Assembly (NCBI RefSeq): GCF_963678635.1
Contig: NC_087069.1
Coordinates: 48,628,276 to 48,692,275 of the forward strand
Reading direction: 5' to 3'
From: Symsagittifera roscoffensis
Lineage: Eukaryota; Xenacoelomorpha; Acoela; Convolutidae
Length of the DNA: 64,000 nt
A program made the position numbers and the translations under genes. This document shows positions 52,354-63,060 of the stretch, one piece after another (within the stretch, counting starts at the first letter, position 1; every line of letters starts with the position of its first letter). The notes under the pieces are model-generated. The model searched no databases. It saw nothing but the letters and a program-made list of their open reading frames with translations, and was not told the origin of the DNA.

Positions 52354-53353
52354 ACATGGTTTACAAAAAATACTAGCATGGTTCATAATTGACCATTTTA
52401 CACATAACATTGATTTAATTGAACAAGCAATAAAAAAACTTTAGACCTCAAAGCACCAATGACGAAACTGTCATTGCAGAACAATCAGATTACGTTTGGG
52501 ACCCTGATGGGCTCACCCACTATTCCTAAACATCCAAGTTGACATCTCCAGTCAAGCAATAAAGCAATATCTAATCACCCAGATTACGTAAAAATAATAC
52601 CATTAACAATTGATGCAACACCTTTAAATTATAATACATTTTTACCTGATACACAAAACAACAGTTTAAACTCAACAGTCATACATCATGAAAACCTCAA
52701 TGGAACTAGAAATTTTAACAGCAAGATACTCAAACACCATCACACTTCATAAATGAAGAAATATTACATACAACAGCAACAACTACCCAACAAAATATTT
52801 CACCAAAACATCCGAATCTTACAACACCAAAAAATACAAATACAACAATACCACAATTAACCCTAGAATCAACCGTTAAACCCTCGGTTGCCCCCAAGTA
52901 TTCACATATGGATTACCAGACATACAGACCGATGACAATACCGTCATGACCACGAAAAACATTTACAAGAAGCAATTTTGCAGAACATATCTATAATTAC
53001 ACACTTTCATCAAAATCAAACTACCTTCATCGAAAAAATCACAAACACATATCTTCTAAATATTGGAATCTCCCAAATAGATCAACCAATTCAGTAAATT
53101 TTCAAAATAATTCACACCCCTCCCCCCACAAGATCACAGTGAAAATTACCCGTTTTTCCAACAAAATAAAAATAGGCAACAAACACCCTATTATTCAAAG
53201 TATTTATCATCAGATGATGATGACTATTTTAAACCCGATATTTTTGCACCGTAAACACAAAAATACCGCACACAAAGACCACGAGAATCTCAGCCATCCC
53301 GAAATACAAAAGTTTACCCACAATATCAAACAGATATACAGAGTCCACAACCA
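52354..53353 (+). pseudogene. Gag linker region of copy A, heavily interrupted
   Basis: Sequence matching copy B's open frame around 63600-64000 (for example the YVWDPD segment) is present at about 52480-52690 but with stops. The downstream part is Asn/Thr/Gln/Pro-rich in all frames, including the frame 53139-53417, which appears to be spurious or a fragment. Confidence 0.45.
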
Positions 53354-53974
53354 ATGCATATACCAAACTCAATTAACACACAATCTTTTCAACCTATACA
53401 ATCACAAAACCCAATGACAATGCATTCTTACCAACCAAATCAAATGCAAAATGAAATACCATTACCATATTACTTACAACAACAAGAAATTACAAAAAAT
53501 CAACTTACAAACTTCTCACAAATACCAAATGCCGCAGAATCACTACAAATGACGATGAACCCACATCCTATGGTAGGATCTTCAATAACATCCAATAAAC
53601 CATTAATGGTTTTCACAGGAACAGACCCTGAATACTCAAAAGAAGATTATCTAAATGCAGTCACAGCTAATTTAATCTTGAATACAGGACCTGAACCATT
53701 TAACACACCACTTCATCAAAATTGGATACAGAGATGCACCGCGTTAACCCAAACAACACTAGATGGCGCAGCCCAGAAATGTTTTTCAGAACTACCTGTA
53801 TATATAAAATCAGATTGGAAAAGATTCACGCAAGAATTTTCAAAAATGTTTGATTCTGAAAGAAACAAACAGCATCAAAGAATTTTATGTAATGAAATTC
53901 GCAGATTACCAAATGAAACAATTAAACAATTAGCAGTTAGAATCAAAACACTATCGAAAAGCATATTCACTTGA
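53354..53974 (+). CDS. Gag capsid domain of copy A
   Basis: 206 codons. The N-terminal Asn/Gln/Pro-rich segment is followed from about residue 80 by a retrotransposon Gag domain: VFTGTDPEYSKEDYLNAVTA, HQNWIQRCTALTQTTLDGAA, WKRFTQEFSKMFDSERNKQ, RRLPNETIKQLAVRIKTLS. Capsid would form the particle shell. It is followed, after a stop and about 25 bases, by the nucleocapsid frame 54000-54698. Confidence 0.7.
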   Translation: MHIPNSINTQSFQPIQSQNPMTMHSYQPNQMQNEIPLPYYLQQQEITKNQLTNFSQIPNAAESLQMTMNPHPMVGSSITSNKPLMVFTGTDPEYSKEDYLNAVTANLILNTGPEPFNTPLHQNWIQRCTALTQTTLDGAAQKCFSELPVYIKSDWKRFTQEFSKMFDSERNKQHQRILCNEIRRLPNETIKQLAVRIKTLSKSIFT

Positions 53975-53999
53975 TACACATGATTACAAGAACATAAAA

Positions 54000-54698
54000 A
54001 TGACAGAAATTTTAATGATGACCTTAACACCTCAGCTAAGAAAAATAGCAAAAAAGAAAAGAGCATCTCACCCTTCCTCAATTCGAGAACCAGATTTAGA
54101 TTTTAGAAAAGTAGTAGATAAATTAGAACAAGCAGAAATCACAATGAAACTTGAAGAAACAGAAAACCTAAAACTACAGTATGTTAATCACATCGAAACA
54201 AATACTACACATATAAATAATATACAACAACCAGATATAGACCTATCAGAAAAGATCACTGAAATTCTAAACATCTATGAAAGCAACCCAAATTTTAAAG
54301 GTAAACCATCTTTCAAAAAATGGTGTAATTATTGCCGGCGATATGGACACAGTATTTCCGCATGTAGACAAAAACAACAAAACAATCAGAATAAACCACA
54401 AAAACACAAAGAACCAAATAAGTCATTCTATCAATATTTGAACAAAGATCAAAACCTACCAAACAAAAATTTACACAGTAATTATAGCTCTGAAAAACCA
54501 CTTCCAAGCAATCCAAATTATTCTAGAAATCAATCACCATATAACTCTAGTTATAGAGATAGATCACCTGAACAAAGAAATTCACGAAATTTATCACAAA
54601 ACAGAGGTAGCCGATCAAATAGTCCGACGTGGAAGGGACCTAGAAAAAAAGTGTTACTTTTGTATTTTGGGGAACTGCTGATACTGATTAAACACTGA
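54000..54698 (+). CDS. Gag nucleocapsid region with CCHC knuckle, copy A
   Basis: 232 codons. The knuckle CNYCRRYGHSISAC (about 54325-54366) fits CX2CX4HX4C and binds RNA. It is followed by an Asn/Gln/Ser/Arg-rich disordered tail, and at the very end by KKVLLLYFGELL, where another frame reads as the start of a second Cys pair (CYFC at about 54650). The open frame ends near the element's right boundary, so protease and polymerase are absent. Confidence 0.7.
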   Translation: MTEILMMTLTPQLRKIAKKKRASHPSSIREPDLDFRKVVDKLEQAEITMKLEETENLKLQYVNHIETNTTHINNIQQPDIDLSEKITEILNIYESNPNFKGKPSFKKWCNYCRRYGHSISACRQKQQNNQNKPQKHKEPNKSFYQYLNKDQNLPNKNLHSNYSSEKPLPSNPNYSRNQSPYNSSYRDRSPEQRNSRNLSQNRGSRSNSPTWKGPRKKVLLLYFGELLILIKH

Positions 54699-54700
54699 AA

Positions 54701-55004
54701 TGTGAGTTTTTCCCAACAATTCCATCGTTGCGCATCCTCACACTGTTTTTTAGCGCTATAATTTGTTGCAGCGAAGAAAAAAATTTAAAATTGATTCTCG
54801 AGTAATTTCATTCAGTATAAAGGCTTGACAATTAATCAAATTCAGACACTTCCAGTATCAATTTCCTCTATATTTACTTAAACTAGGCTGCCGTGCCGGG
54901 AATAGCAATTTGTTGGCCCTTTTTAGGCAATTTTTGCATCACCAACAAAATGAAACGATAGTGAAGCTATTTGCCAATTCCACAAGTAATCCAGTAAAAT
55001 TTAC
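54701..55004. other. Unassigned sequence between copy A and the right arm
   Basis: No gene or bounded repeat. The right-arm homology begins at about 55005. Confidence 0.4.
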
Positions 55005-56548
55005 GTTATTCTCGGCTGCATGCGCTTGCTCTTTGCAAAAAATCAAGATTTTTAATAATTCAACGGATAAAAACATTGAACATAGAAAAAAAGAGAAAAA
55101 ATATTTCAGTTGCCTACCGGGCTTGCTCAGACTTAATACTTTCCGTCTTCACGTTTGCCAAATCACTATTTTTTTCTTCCTCTAAATTTTCCGTAAATTT
55201 TACACCTGCTCGAGAAAAAATGTGTAGATTATATTTAGACAAGGCACAAAAAAAATTAAAATGGTTTTGATGAGAAAAAACGACTTTAACGTTTCTTTAA
55301 CGTTTTTGTTGTTTTCACAGCAGTTTTTTGAGAAGTAAAATTCAATTTTCAACATGTGAAAGATAAAACTACCGAAAGAGGGCTGACGAGGTTCAACTTT
55401 GAAAAAAATATCTCATCAAATGTGTAAAATAGTCATTAGCTCAAACTTAGTTTTTGTGGTAATGATCCTCGCAAACATCCTCGCAAACGACACAAGTAGT
55501 TTGTTTTTTTATGGAACTGAAATGATTCTATACGAAATTGATGAGCATCACTTTACATTATACCGCCAAAAAAAGGGAAACAGATGAGTTGAAAGAGTTA
55601 ATTGGTGGGCGTCAAATAAGTCATACTCTGTGTTGTAAATAGAAACATTGTAAAATTTTAGGTGACAGAAGATTGGACAAAAACTAGAGACCAAAAGCTT
55701 ATGATATTGCTTTTGATGGTTGGAGTAGTTATCGTTCTGGAAAATTAGTGTGAACATTTCTTTTACTGGTTTATTTCAATCAGCAGGGCAAAATAACTCA
55801 TAGATTGAACTGACTGTCGTTTTCCCTGAGGAATATTGATAAACTCCAGTTAAGCAGATTCGCAGAACCGTTTTAAATCCATGAAAGCTCATTCCTTGTG
55901 AGTTTGCGAGGTTAAGCCCACAGGAACAACACCTCTGAAAGTAATTATGATATACAGGCTCTTTTACGCTTTCAATACATGCTCTCTCAAAATTGCATCC
56001 GGCTAGCAACTTTCCAGTAGTTTCATCTCTCACGTATCAAAGTTTCAATCCCATATCCTTAAAAGTTGCAGAGCAAACGTCAAAATTGTGATACAAAATT
56101 AGTTCAATTTCTCAATGAAATTAAAAAGTTGCAACTTTTTTCCCGTGACTGTAGTTGTGTATTTCCTGTCACAAAAAAAGAAATTCAACAAGGACTGAAT
56201 TATCAATACCTGGTTTACCGTGGCTTTTAAATATCGATCGTTATTTTTCTACCGTTGCAGAAAAACGTTCGCCCGGCTACTGAATGGTTTAACATTCTCT
56301 TTAATTACTCCGCCACAAAATTTTTGAAAATTTTTTTTTATATTCTTTGAAGAAAACTTTTTGTTACAATTGTCACTTAATATCCAATCCTACTTTATCA
56401 CGTCAAGAAGAGAAGTTAATCTGAAAGATACCTGAATTGAAACTTAGCGACATTTGTTCTGCAATTGCTGTTCATCACGAAATTGGCACCAGTTAGAAAT
56501 ACTTTTTTAACAAACTATAAATTGCGAATTTGGCTTCGAGTAAACCAA

Positions 56549-57000
56549 ATGGCTCGCAGAAACGATTACGATCATGAAGATAAATGTATACGGATAGTTG
56601 ACCATGCAGTTGAATTTCATACTGTCGAAACTCATTATAATATTAAATGTCCAGGCTGCAATTTTGTGAAGAAACTGGAAAATTTGGACCAGCAATCATC
56701 AACCGAGGTGCAAATACTTCTCTGCAAAGAATGTCACGGCTACTTTCTGTTGACGAAGAAAAGAAAACTTGATGGTCTTATGATGCGGATAACATACAGT
56801 CGAAATTCCAGCGAAAATTCTGCAAAAAAAGTCCATAAGAATTCCATCTACAAAAATAACTAACTGGGGTTCGTCTGAAAACATCGAAGTTAAACGTTTT
56901 CTACTGTCTAATAGGTTTGACGTAAGGAGAAAAATCTTAAAGGATTGCTCCGAAGAAGTATTCGAGGTTAACCTCGTGGTTGGATCTTCTAAAAACTAAT
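56549..57000 (+). pseudogene. Uncharacterised small zinc-ribbon-like gene, present only in the right arm
   Basis: The ATG at 56549 (MARRNDYDHEDKC) opens a 104-codon frame with two Cys pairs, CPGC and CKEC, spaced as in a zinc ribbon (about 30 residues apart), followed by a basic segment. It closes at 56863. Right after, another frame (about 56820-56999) is open and protein-like (SSENIEVKRFLLSNRFDVRR ...), reachable by a one-base slip in the seven-A run at about 56823. The whole lies in the ~1 kb missing from the left arm, where the flanking ...GGCT/TGCT... sequences are joined. No family recognised; it might be an eroded transposase N-terminus. Confidence 0.4.
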
Positions 57001-59014
57001 TTATGTCGATATACACTCGATTAACTAGTAAAATTTTTCTTTAGTTTTATCTGTGGTGGGTTTAGGGAAGTGGCGATAGCTTGACAAAAAAAGGCCCTCC
57101 GACAGTCCTCAATGACATCATTTTATATCCAATTTTGGTTGAATCAGCCGAAATATTTTCTAAGGACTCATTTGTCCCAAAAACAAAATTAAACAGTACT
57201 GAGGAGAATATCTAAATCAAATTGGTCATTTACAAAATATCAAACTTTGTCCACAAAGCATTCATATTACAAATACTTGAAACAAATGCCGTGCAAACTG
57301 TTATCACATTTTTTTCCAAATCTGCTTGCTCATCTTTCTTCCCTGAATTGTATTGCAAGTTCTATATCAAGCAGCTACAATAACCAAATGAAGCTTCTCG
57401 TCTTTTGTGCCCGCTTTCAGGTTTGAACAAAACCTTTAAACCGTAGTCATTGTTTTACGAGCTCGCATATGATAACATTTTTTTTCATAAATTTGTATAA
57501 CCAAGTTTCACTAAAAAGATGACTCTAAATTGATTCTTGAATGCTTTACAGCTATTGAACTTCCACTAACATATTTCATCTTTTCTCTCTAAATGTAGTG
57601 TTATTTCTTGAAAATAAACTTTTTCAAAAGACGTTTTTGTTAAAAGGTAGACCACTGCGTGCAGCTACCAAGGGTTTTGCGTTTCTACGCGCACCGACCG
57701 CCCATGGATTATAGTCCTTTATAATGGACTTCTGAGACAAAAATAATTCAGATCACAAAATTGATTGTGATCGATTACTTTTGAAAACAAAAACAATCCA
57801 TTACAATCCGTTTTTGGCAAGAAAGTCGATTACTTTTGCCAAGATGATCCATTATAATCGATTTTTTATAATAAAACCATCAAAATCCACTATAATCGAT
57901 TATAGTCCAATTTAATTTTTAGAACTACATTCGATTGTTTTTGCAGAAATTTTGCGTTTTCTGCAAACTTTGGAAGAAATTTGAAAATTGTATGCCATGT
58001 TTTTTGTTAAATGCCATGTCTCAACGTCACCCTCTTCTCCATGTCTCAACGTCATCGAAGTCTTTTACCTCCTCCACAACTAAAAAGGAGTAAACTGGGA
58101 AACTGGGGGGGGGGGGGGGTAAATTGGAGTGAGGGGGTAAACTGATGGGCGTAAACTGGGATTGGGGTTTGTCAATCATTAACCCCCTCCCTAAAAGTCT
58201 ACCAAAAAATAATCCTCATGTTCAACCATAGGCAAGCGAATGGCGCGTGCGGTAAAATTGCAGAGGGGATAAACGGAGGGGTGAAGGGTAAAACATATGA
58301 GTATGTAAATATATATAATTTTTAAGGTTAAATGTAACATTTTATGAAACGTAATACGTAGCAACTGAACTAAACAGGAAATAAGATAAATTTGAAAGAA
58401 AATTGTAAAATTTACGATTAACCTCTCAAAAAATTTTTTATTACTGATTAGAATTGATTATAATGGGTTACATTGGCGCTGAAAATTTTAAGACAATAAT
58501 CCATTTTAATGGATTATAATCTTTATTAATAGAGTAAACCCTAATTGAAACATTAGTATTACAATCCAATTTTATTGGATTTTAATCGATTAATTTTTTT
58601 TTGCAGATACTGACCATGTTATGACAATATAATTGATTTTGATCCATGGGCGCTCGCTGCGGGTAACGTGAAAACAATACAAATTTTTCAATGCAAAATT
58701 CTGCTGTTTTTCTACTAAATCGATACAACCCGGGTCGAGATATGCAACATATGTGAAAGTGACTCTGCTGTTGTTACCAAAGTGGAACCCGATTAAATTT
58801 CTCGGCCATATTTGAAATCGCAAAAATATAGAAGTTTTTGGGCAAAAAAGTCTGAGAGGTGCTTGCCTCCAAAAAATAGGATACGCTACAGATAGCGTTG
58901 CAGCATTCTTTGCATTAACGACGAGAAAAAAACTTCAAACTTATCAAGACAGGGAATCGGTTTACCATGTCATTATAGCTTAATGGTAAGAAAGAAAACA
59001 GTAACTTGTTTATT

Positions 59015-59650
59015 TTTTACTTTTTCGACTATTAGCAATTACTCTTTTTAAAATCTTCTTCTTATAGACTTCAATTTGATGGTCTCGATTCCTATTTGTC
59101 AAATTATCTCATGGTTCTAATCCAGACTTTTCTTACGTTCATTTCGTAATTGCTTTACTAGTGAACTAAATTTCCTGTGCTCGTTTCTTTCATTAGCGTA
59201 ACAGCGATACGTTTTGCTACAGACACATCATTTCGGTTCATCCAAGCTCTCGTTTAAGTTTCGTCCTAACTCTCAAATTAGACAAAAAAGGAGCTTACAA
59301 AAATAAAACAAAAAGTAATTTTGAGAGATCTTCGGATCGAGTCATGTTCAATAGTATACTATTGAAGAAACTCGAGATTTATTGTGACTGCTTCTTCTAC
59401 AAAAGTCTTTAAGTTGTAACTTAAATTAACTCGAAAAGTTTAAAACGAAAATTTTATTTGCTAGAATCCTATAACCTTTTTTCCAACTAGTTTCACACTA
59501 ACTATGCCCTCAAGTTTACTATTGCTCTCTGCTTTTTCTACTCTCTTCTAATTAAATTTTTGCAATTAGTAAATATTGAGTAAATCTGCCATCATCTAGG
59601 TCTAGAATCAGAAAAAACATCGTAAACAAAAACTGCAACATGAAATACCT
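59015..59650. other. Segment present only in the right arm
   Basis: About 640 bases interrupting otherwise matching arm sequence (CACTATAAG ... TTACTGTTTTC on the left). AT-rich, without a clear open frame or inverted ends; probably an insertion. Confidence 0.45.
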
Positions 59651-60827
59651 TATAGTGACTAGTGTTTGCGAGGACTTAATTCATGTTCAAGAACTTAAAT
59701 CATGGCCAATTTTCTTCGATACTGAATGTCAGTTTTTTAACACAAAAACATTGTTATTTTTAACACAAAAAAAATTCTCAAAAAAAAAGTAACGAGAGTT
59801 CATTTTGCTTTTTATGTTGTTGTTTCCGAGCCAAATCTATAAAATCACAGCACATTACAAAGTTCGGGTTCCTTGGGTGTTTGGAATGAAAGACCAACAA
59901 TTTGAGAAGACGTTTAACCGTATTGTGATGAAAAACGACCATGGAAACAACCAAATGACGTTCAAATTGGGTTTCTAGTAAACCCACTATAGTCATTCAA
60001 GAAGGGTTATCTTGCCAGATCTTGCATGATTACTGCAATTGAGGGTCTTTTTGGCAACGTTTGCAAGATGTAGGTTATCTTGCAAGATCTTGCGAACAAG
60101 AGTGAGATTATTTTGCAAGTATCTTGCGAGATTGTTGCAAGATCTTGTAAGATAACGTACTACAATTTTTTAAAAATTGTTTTGAGCACAAGGAAAGTAC
60201 TATGAAGATCCATTTTGTCTATGGTCACAAAGAATTATAAGTCTAAATTCGGAAAAATACTTCAGTTTGACCAAATTCTAAAATAGTTCATACTTATGCT
60301 CATTTTTCAGTTTTCGTAATGTACGAAGTTTCAGGTTGAGGTTTCAATTTATTGCATTTCTTTATTTTATTGAAATCATTCATTGAATTTTGCAGCTCTA
60401 GTGGTTGGAGTTTATATTGACGTTTTTTAAGTCAAAGTTTTAAAAAATAGAGTCAATGAGCTTGAGATATTTTGCATATTTTGTTTAAATGAATACGATA
60501 AACAATTATGCGGTTATATTTTTCTATTTTATCTTCTATTGATTTGTTTATTCAATAAAAAGGATAAAACTTGTTTGTGGTTTTGCTTCCTTCGTACACA
60601 AAATATATACAGACAACCAGACGTCATACCTTGAGTTAACTCCCACTCAAAGAGTTCACCGATCTGTTCAACAAGGAAAACCAAAAATAAGAAAATTTCA
60701 GAATTTTTTTTTCACAGAAAAAACAACCAGGAAAAAAAATGAAAAGATGTAAATTTTCATGAATCCTGATCTCAGAAACTCAACGAATGTTTCATCTGCA
60801 AAACTAACAACAAAGTTCTCGTAATAG

Positions 60828-61634
60828 TTTGGCATGTCGACAAAGACGTTCGTAGAGTTCTACACTAAACCGTACTACAATGGCAAAAACCTCCAAAAAT
60901 GTTATTACGCAAATCCAGAAGCTGAAAATGATAAGTGCAACCAGCATGAAGGGTAATTATTTTTAAAACCGAACCAGGTGGAAGTTTTCAAAGAATCGAC
61001 CGAAAACGGAGAGATTAGAACCGTTGGAAGGGCGATCAGTATCGAAATCACAATCCCGCCACTTCCACATTTAAAGGTGTCATGGGAATTGAAAAGAGTG
61101 CGTATCTGGTTTTCGACAAGGTTTGCGATGACAACTGCCTATCTGAAGCGCCTGGTACTAATGGTAGGAGACATAGAATCAAACTAGCTAGATGGCCCTG
61201 GGATACTGCGATTTCCCCAGTGTCGGCTTTAGACTGGTCAACCTTATGTGTCGATTGCAAAAAAAGGTCCACAGGAAATGTTTTGGCTGGAATAATACCG
61301 GAATGAAGACAGACGAGGGATACCGTTGGCACTGTGGATGCGAGACACGTCGGGTAAAAAGACAGCAGGCAGATCCAAGAGACCAAAAGAGGCCAAAGGA
61401 ATTCTAATCATAATGCAAATACATATCGATGGATGGCGAGGAAACGGAGCAATAACAAAGACAGTTATAGAATATCTCAACGTCGATTTTGGCGCAGTAA
61501 AGAAGACTAAACTAACGAAAACATCAAAAACACCAATAGGGAAAAATTAGTTGCTGTTCAGAAAAGACCGAACGGTCTAACTCATACCAAGTTGCCAGTC
61601 GAGGCCGCGAGAGTCGTAGTCATAGCAGTTACCC
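60828..61634 (+). pseudogene. Decayed LINE, 5' part only, second copy
   Basis: Mirror copy of the LINE at 3390-5400. The ORF1-like start MSTKTFVEFYTKPYYNGKN is at about 60835. The PHD-like Cys/His cluster (HRKCFGW, WHCGC) is at about 61270-61345, and the endonuclease start (VDFGAVKKTKLTK) at about 61480-61520. It is cut at 61634 before the endonuclease catalytic blocks. Several frameshifts are shared with the left copy, so much of the decay predates the duplication. Confidence 0.65.
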
Positions 61635-62592
61635 CAGTGGAACCTAATCCAAACTACATATTTCATTATTTAAAATCTTCAATGCATTCAACAGGCGCTA
61701 CATAAATTATTATTGTTCAATAACTATTGATAAAAACATCACTAATCGTTCCTTCAACTGCAGTACTATATAAAAAATTATATGAAAAATAATTTATTAA
61801 AAACACAAAAAAAAATAAGTAGCATGACAATAATGTTAGTAAATATCATTCATCTTGTTGTTCCAGCTTCATCACCTAAACATAACAGCCATCATAATTA
61901 AACTAACTTCATCAAAACTAATGTCACAAATTGTTATTTTAAAAACTTTTAAACTTCATATTTTCTAAATCTAAAAATTTTTTAAATCTAAAACCAGATC
62001 ATCAAGGCTTATCCTTGGATCTAATTTAATTTTCTATCCTTAACTTTCATACTGATCATCAAGGCTTCTCCTTGGATCAACAGAACAATTTTGTTCTCCC
62101 CCACCCATTTATCAAGTGTCTAACGACCTCAAACGTCGATTCACTCCCCAACCTTTTCTAAAAACCCAGGACTAACAGAAATTTTTTTAATATTAACCAT
62201 TCAAATTAGGCTAAACAGTGAAGAACTTCAGTTGCTCATCCTTCACTTGACCCCTCCTCTTATACGACCCAGGATAAATCATAGACTTAGTAAGTTTAAA
62301 ATAGTATCTAACGAACTACTTGTGTTCTAATTATACCTGAACCTTGTGGATCGATTTACTATTCTCCAACCCTTGAACACAATCACTATACCTAAATAAG
62401 ATTAAGTAAGTTAACACCTTAACTTATATTAGTCACAAGAAAGTATAATCATTCTCCGGAATCGATATATCTTTCTCTCCAACCCTGAATAAAAAAAGAC
62501 CCAGGCTAAGCTAACCAAAAAATCGCAAGGACTAACAGTCTAGGAAATAGAAACCACTTACAAACAATCTTGCATCCATCATCCTAAACCTT

Positions 62593-63060
62593 ATGTCATT
62601 AAAAAATTTAGGAAATAAACAAACAATCGTCATACATAACTGTCAAATTGAAAATCAAAAATACGATCTTGTTATCACCCCACACACACAAACAACTGAA
62701 TATATACACACAAAACGACAAACACTAAAAAGAACATTTCTAAGTAAACAAAGACAAATAACACGAAAAAGATTTTCAAAAAACCGAAAAGCATTTTCCG
62801 ACTCAGAAGTCAGTAGTCTCGACGCACTATACAAAGTAGAAGATTCAATAAATCAATCTTATCCCATTCAAGACTCAGTATATTTTTCAGACTCAGAAAC
62901 AAACACAATCGCATCGAAAAAAAGAAAGAATAGAATAAAAAAGAAACACAAGCATAAACCAGTACATTTGTACAATTGGAGTCAACCAATTAGACATATT
63001 AACAACTATTTATTAACAGTCATCAAACGAAAAGATGATCAGCGCCACTCACAGTACTGA
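62593..63060 (+). CDS. Gag N-terminal ORF of copy B
   Basis: 155 codons from the ATG at 62593 (MSLKNLGNKQTIVIHN). It is strongly basic: KRTFLSKQRQITRKRFSKN at residues about 48-66 and KKRKNRIKKKHKHKP at about 109-123, separated by an acidic/Ser patch (FSDSEVSSLDAL, YFSDSETN). The paired basic and acidic patches resemble a nucleic-acid-binding or nuclear-targeting Gag N-terminus. The homologous frame in copy A (51359 onward) is broken. No known domain. Confidence 0.6.
   Translation: MSLKNLGNKQTIVIHNCQIENQKYDLVITPHTQTTEYIHTKRQTLKRTFLSKQRQITRKRFSKNRKAFSDSEVSSLDALYKVEDSINQSYPIQDSVYFSDSETNTIASKKRKNRIKKKHKHKPVHLYNWSQPIRHINNYLLTVIKRKDDQRHSQY

Larger units (their letters stand above)
49685..54700 (+). 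mobile_element. LTR-type retroelement copy A (gag-bearing, pol missing)
   Basis: Starts TGGAACCTGATCTAAACTAC, matching the start of copy B at 61637, and stays collinear with it to the window end, except for about 700 bases at 49740-50440 found only here. It contains several gag frames including a capsid domain and a CCHC knuckle, and then ends near 54700 without protease or RT. Copy B's start beside foreign DNA helps fix the left boundary. Whether the TGGAACC end is a true LTR terminus cannot be decided without a second LTR. Confidence 0.65.
55005..61634. repeat. Right arm of the long inverted repeat
   Basis: Reverse-complement partner of 4575-10490. It is interrupted by two right-only segments (about 56553-57541 and 59015-59650) and lacks the left-only 5596-6770. 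It ends at 61634, two bases before retroelement copy B starts, so copy B has probably replaced or displaced the outer part of the arm. Confidence 0.85.

Noticed and set aside
55520-55590. A YEIDEHHF segment in the right arm, recalling the EIDE block of Merlin/ISXO2 transposases
   Set aside because: The left copy has a frame difference just after it, no downstream DDE blocks were found in order, and the surrounding frame is short. Too weak to call.
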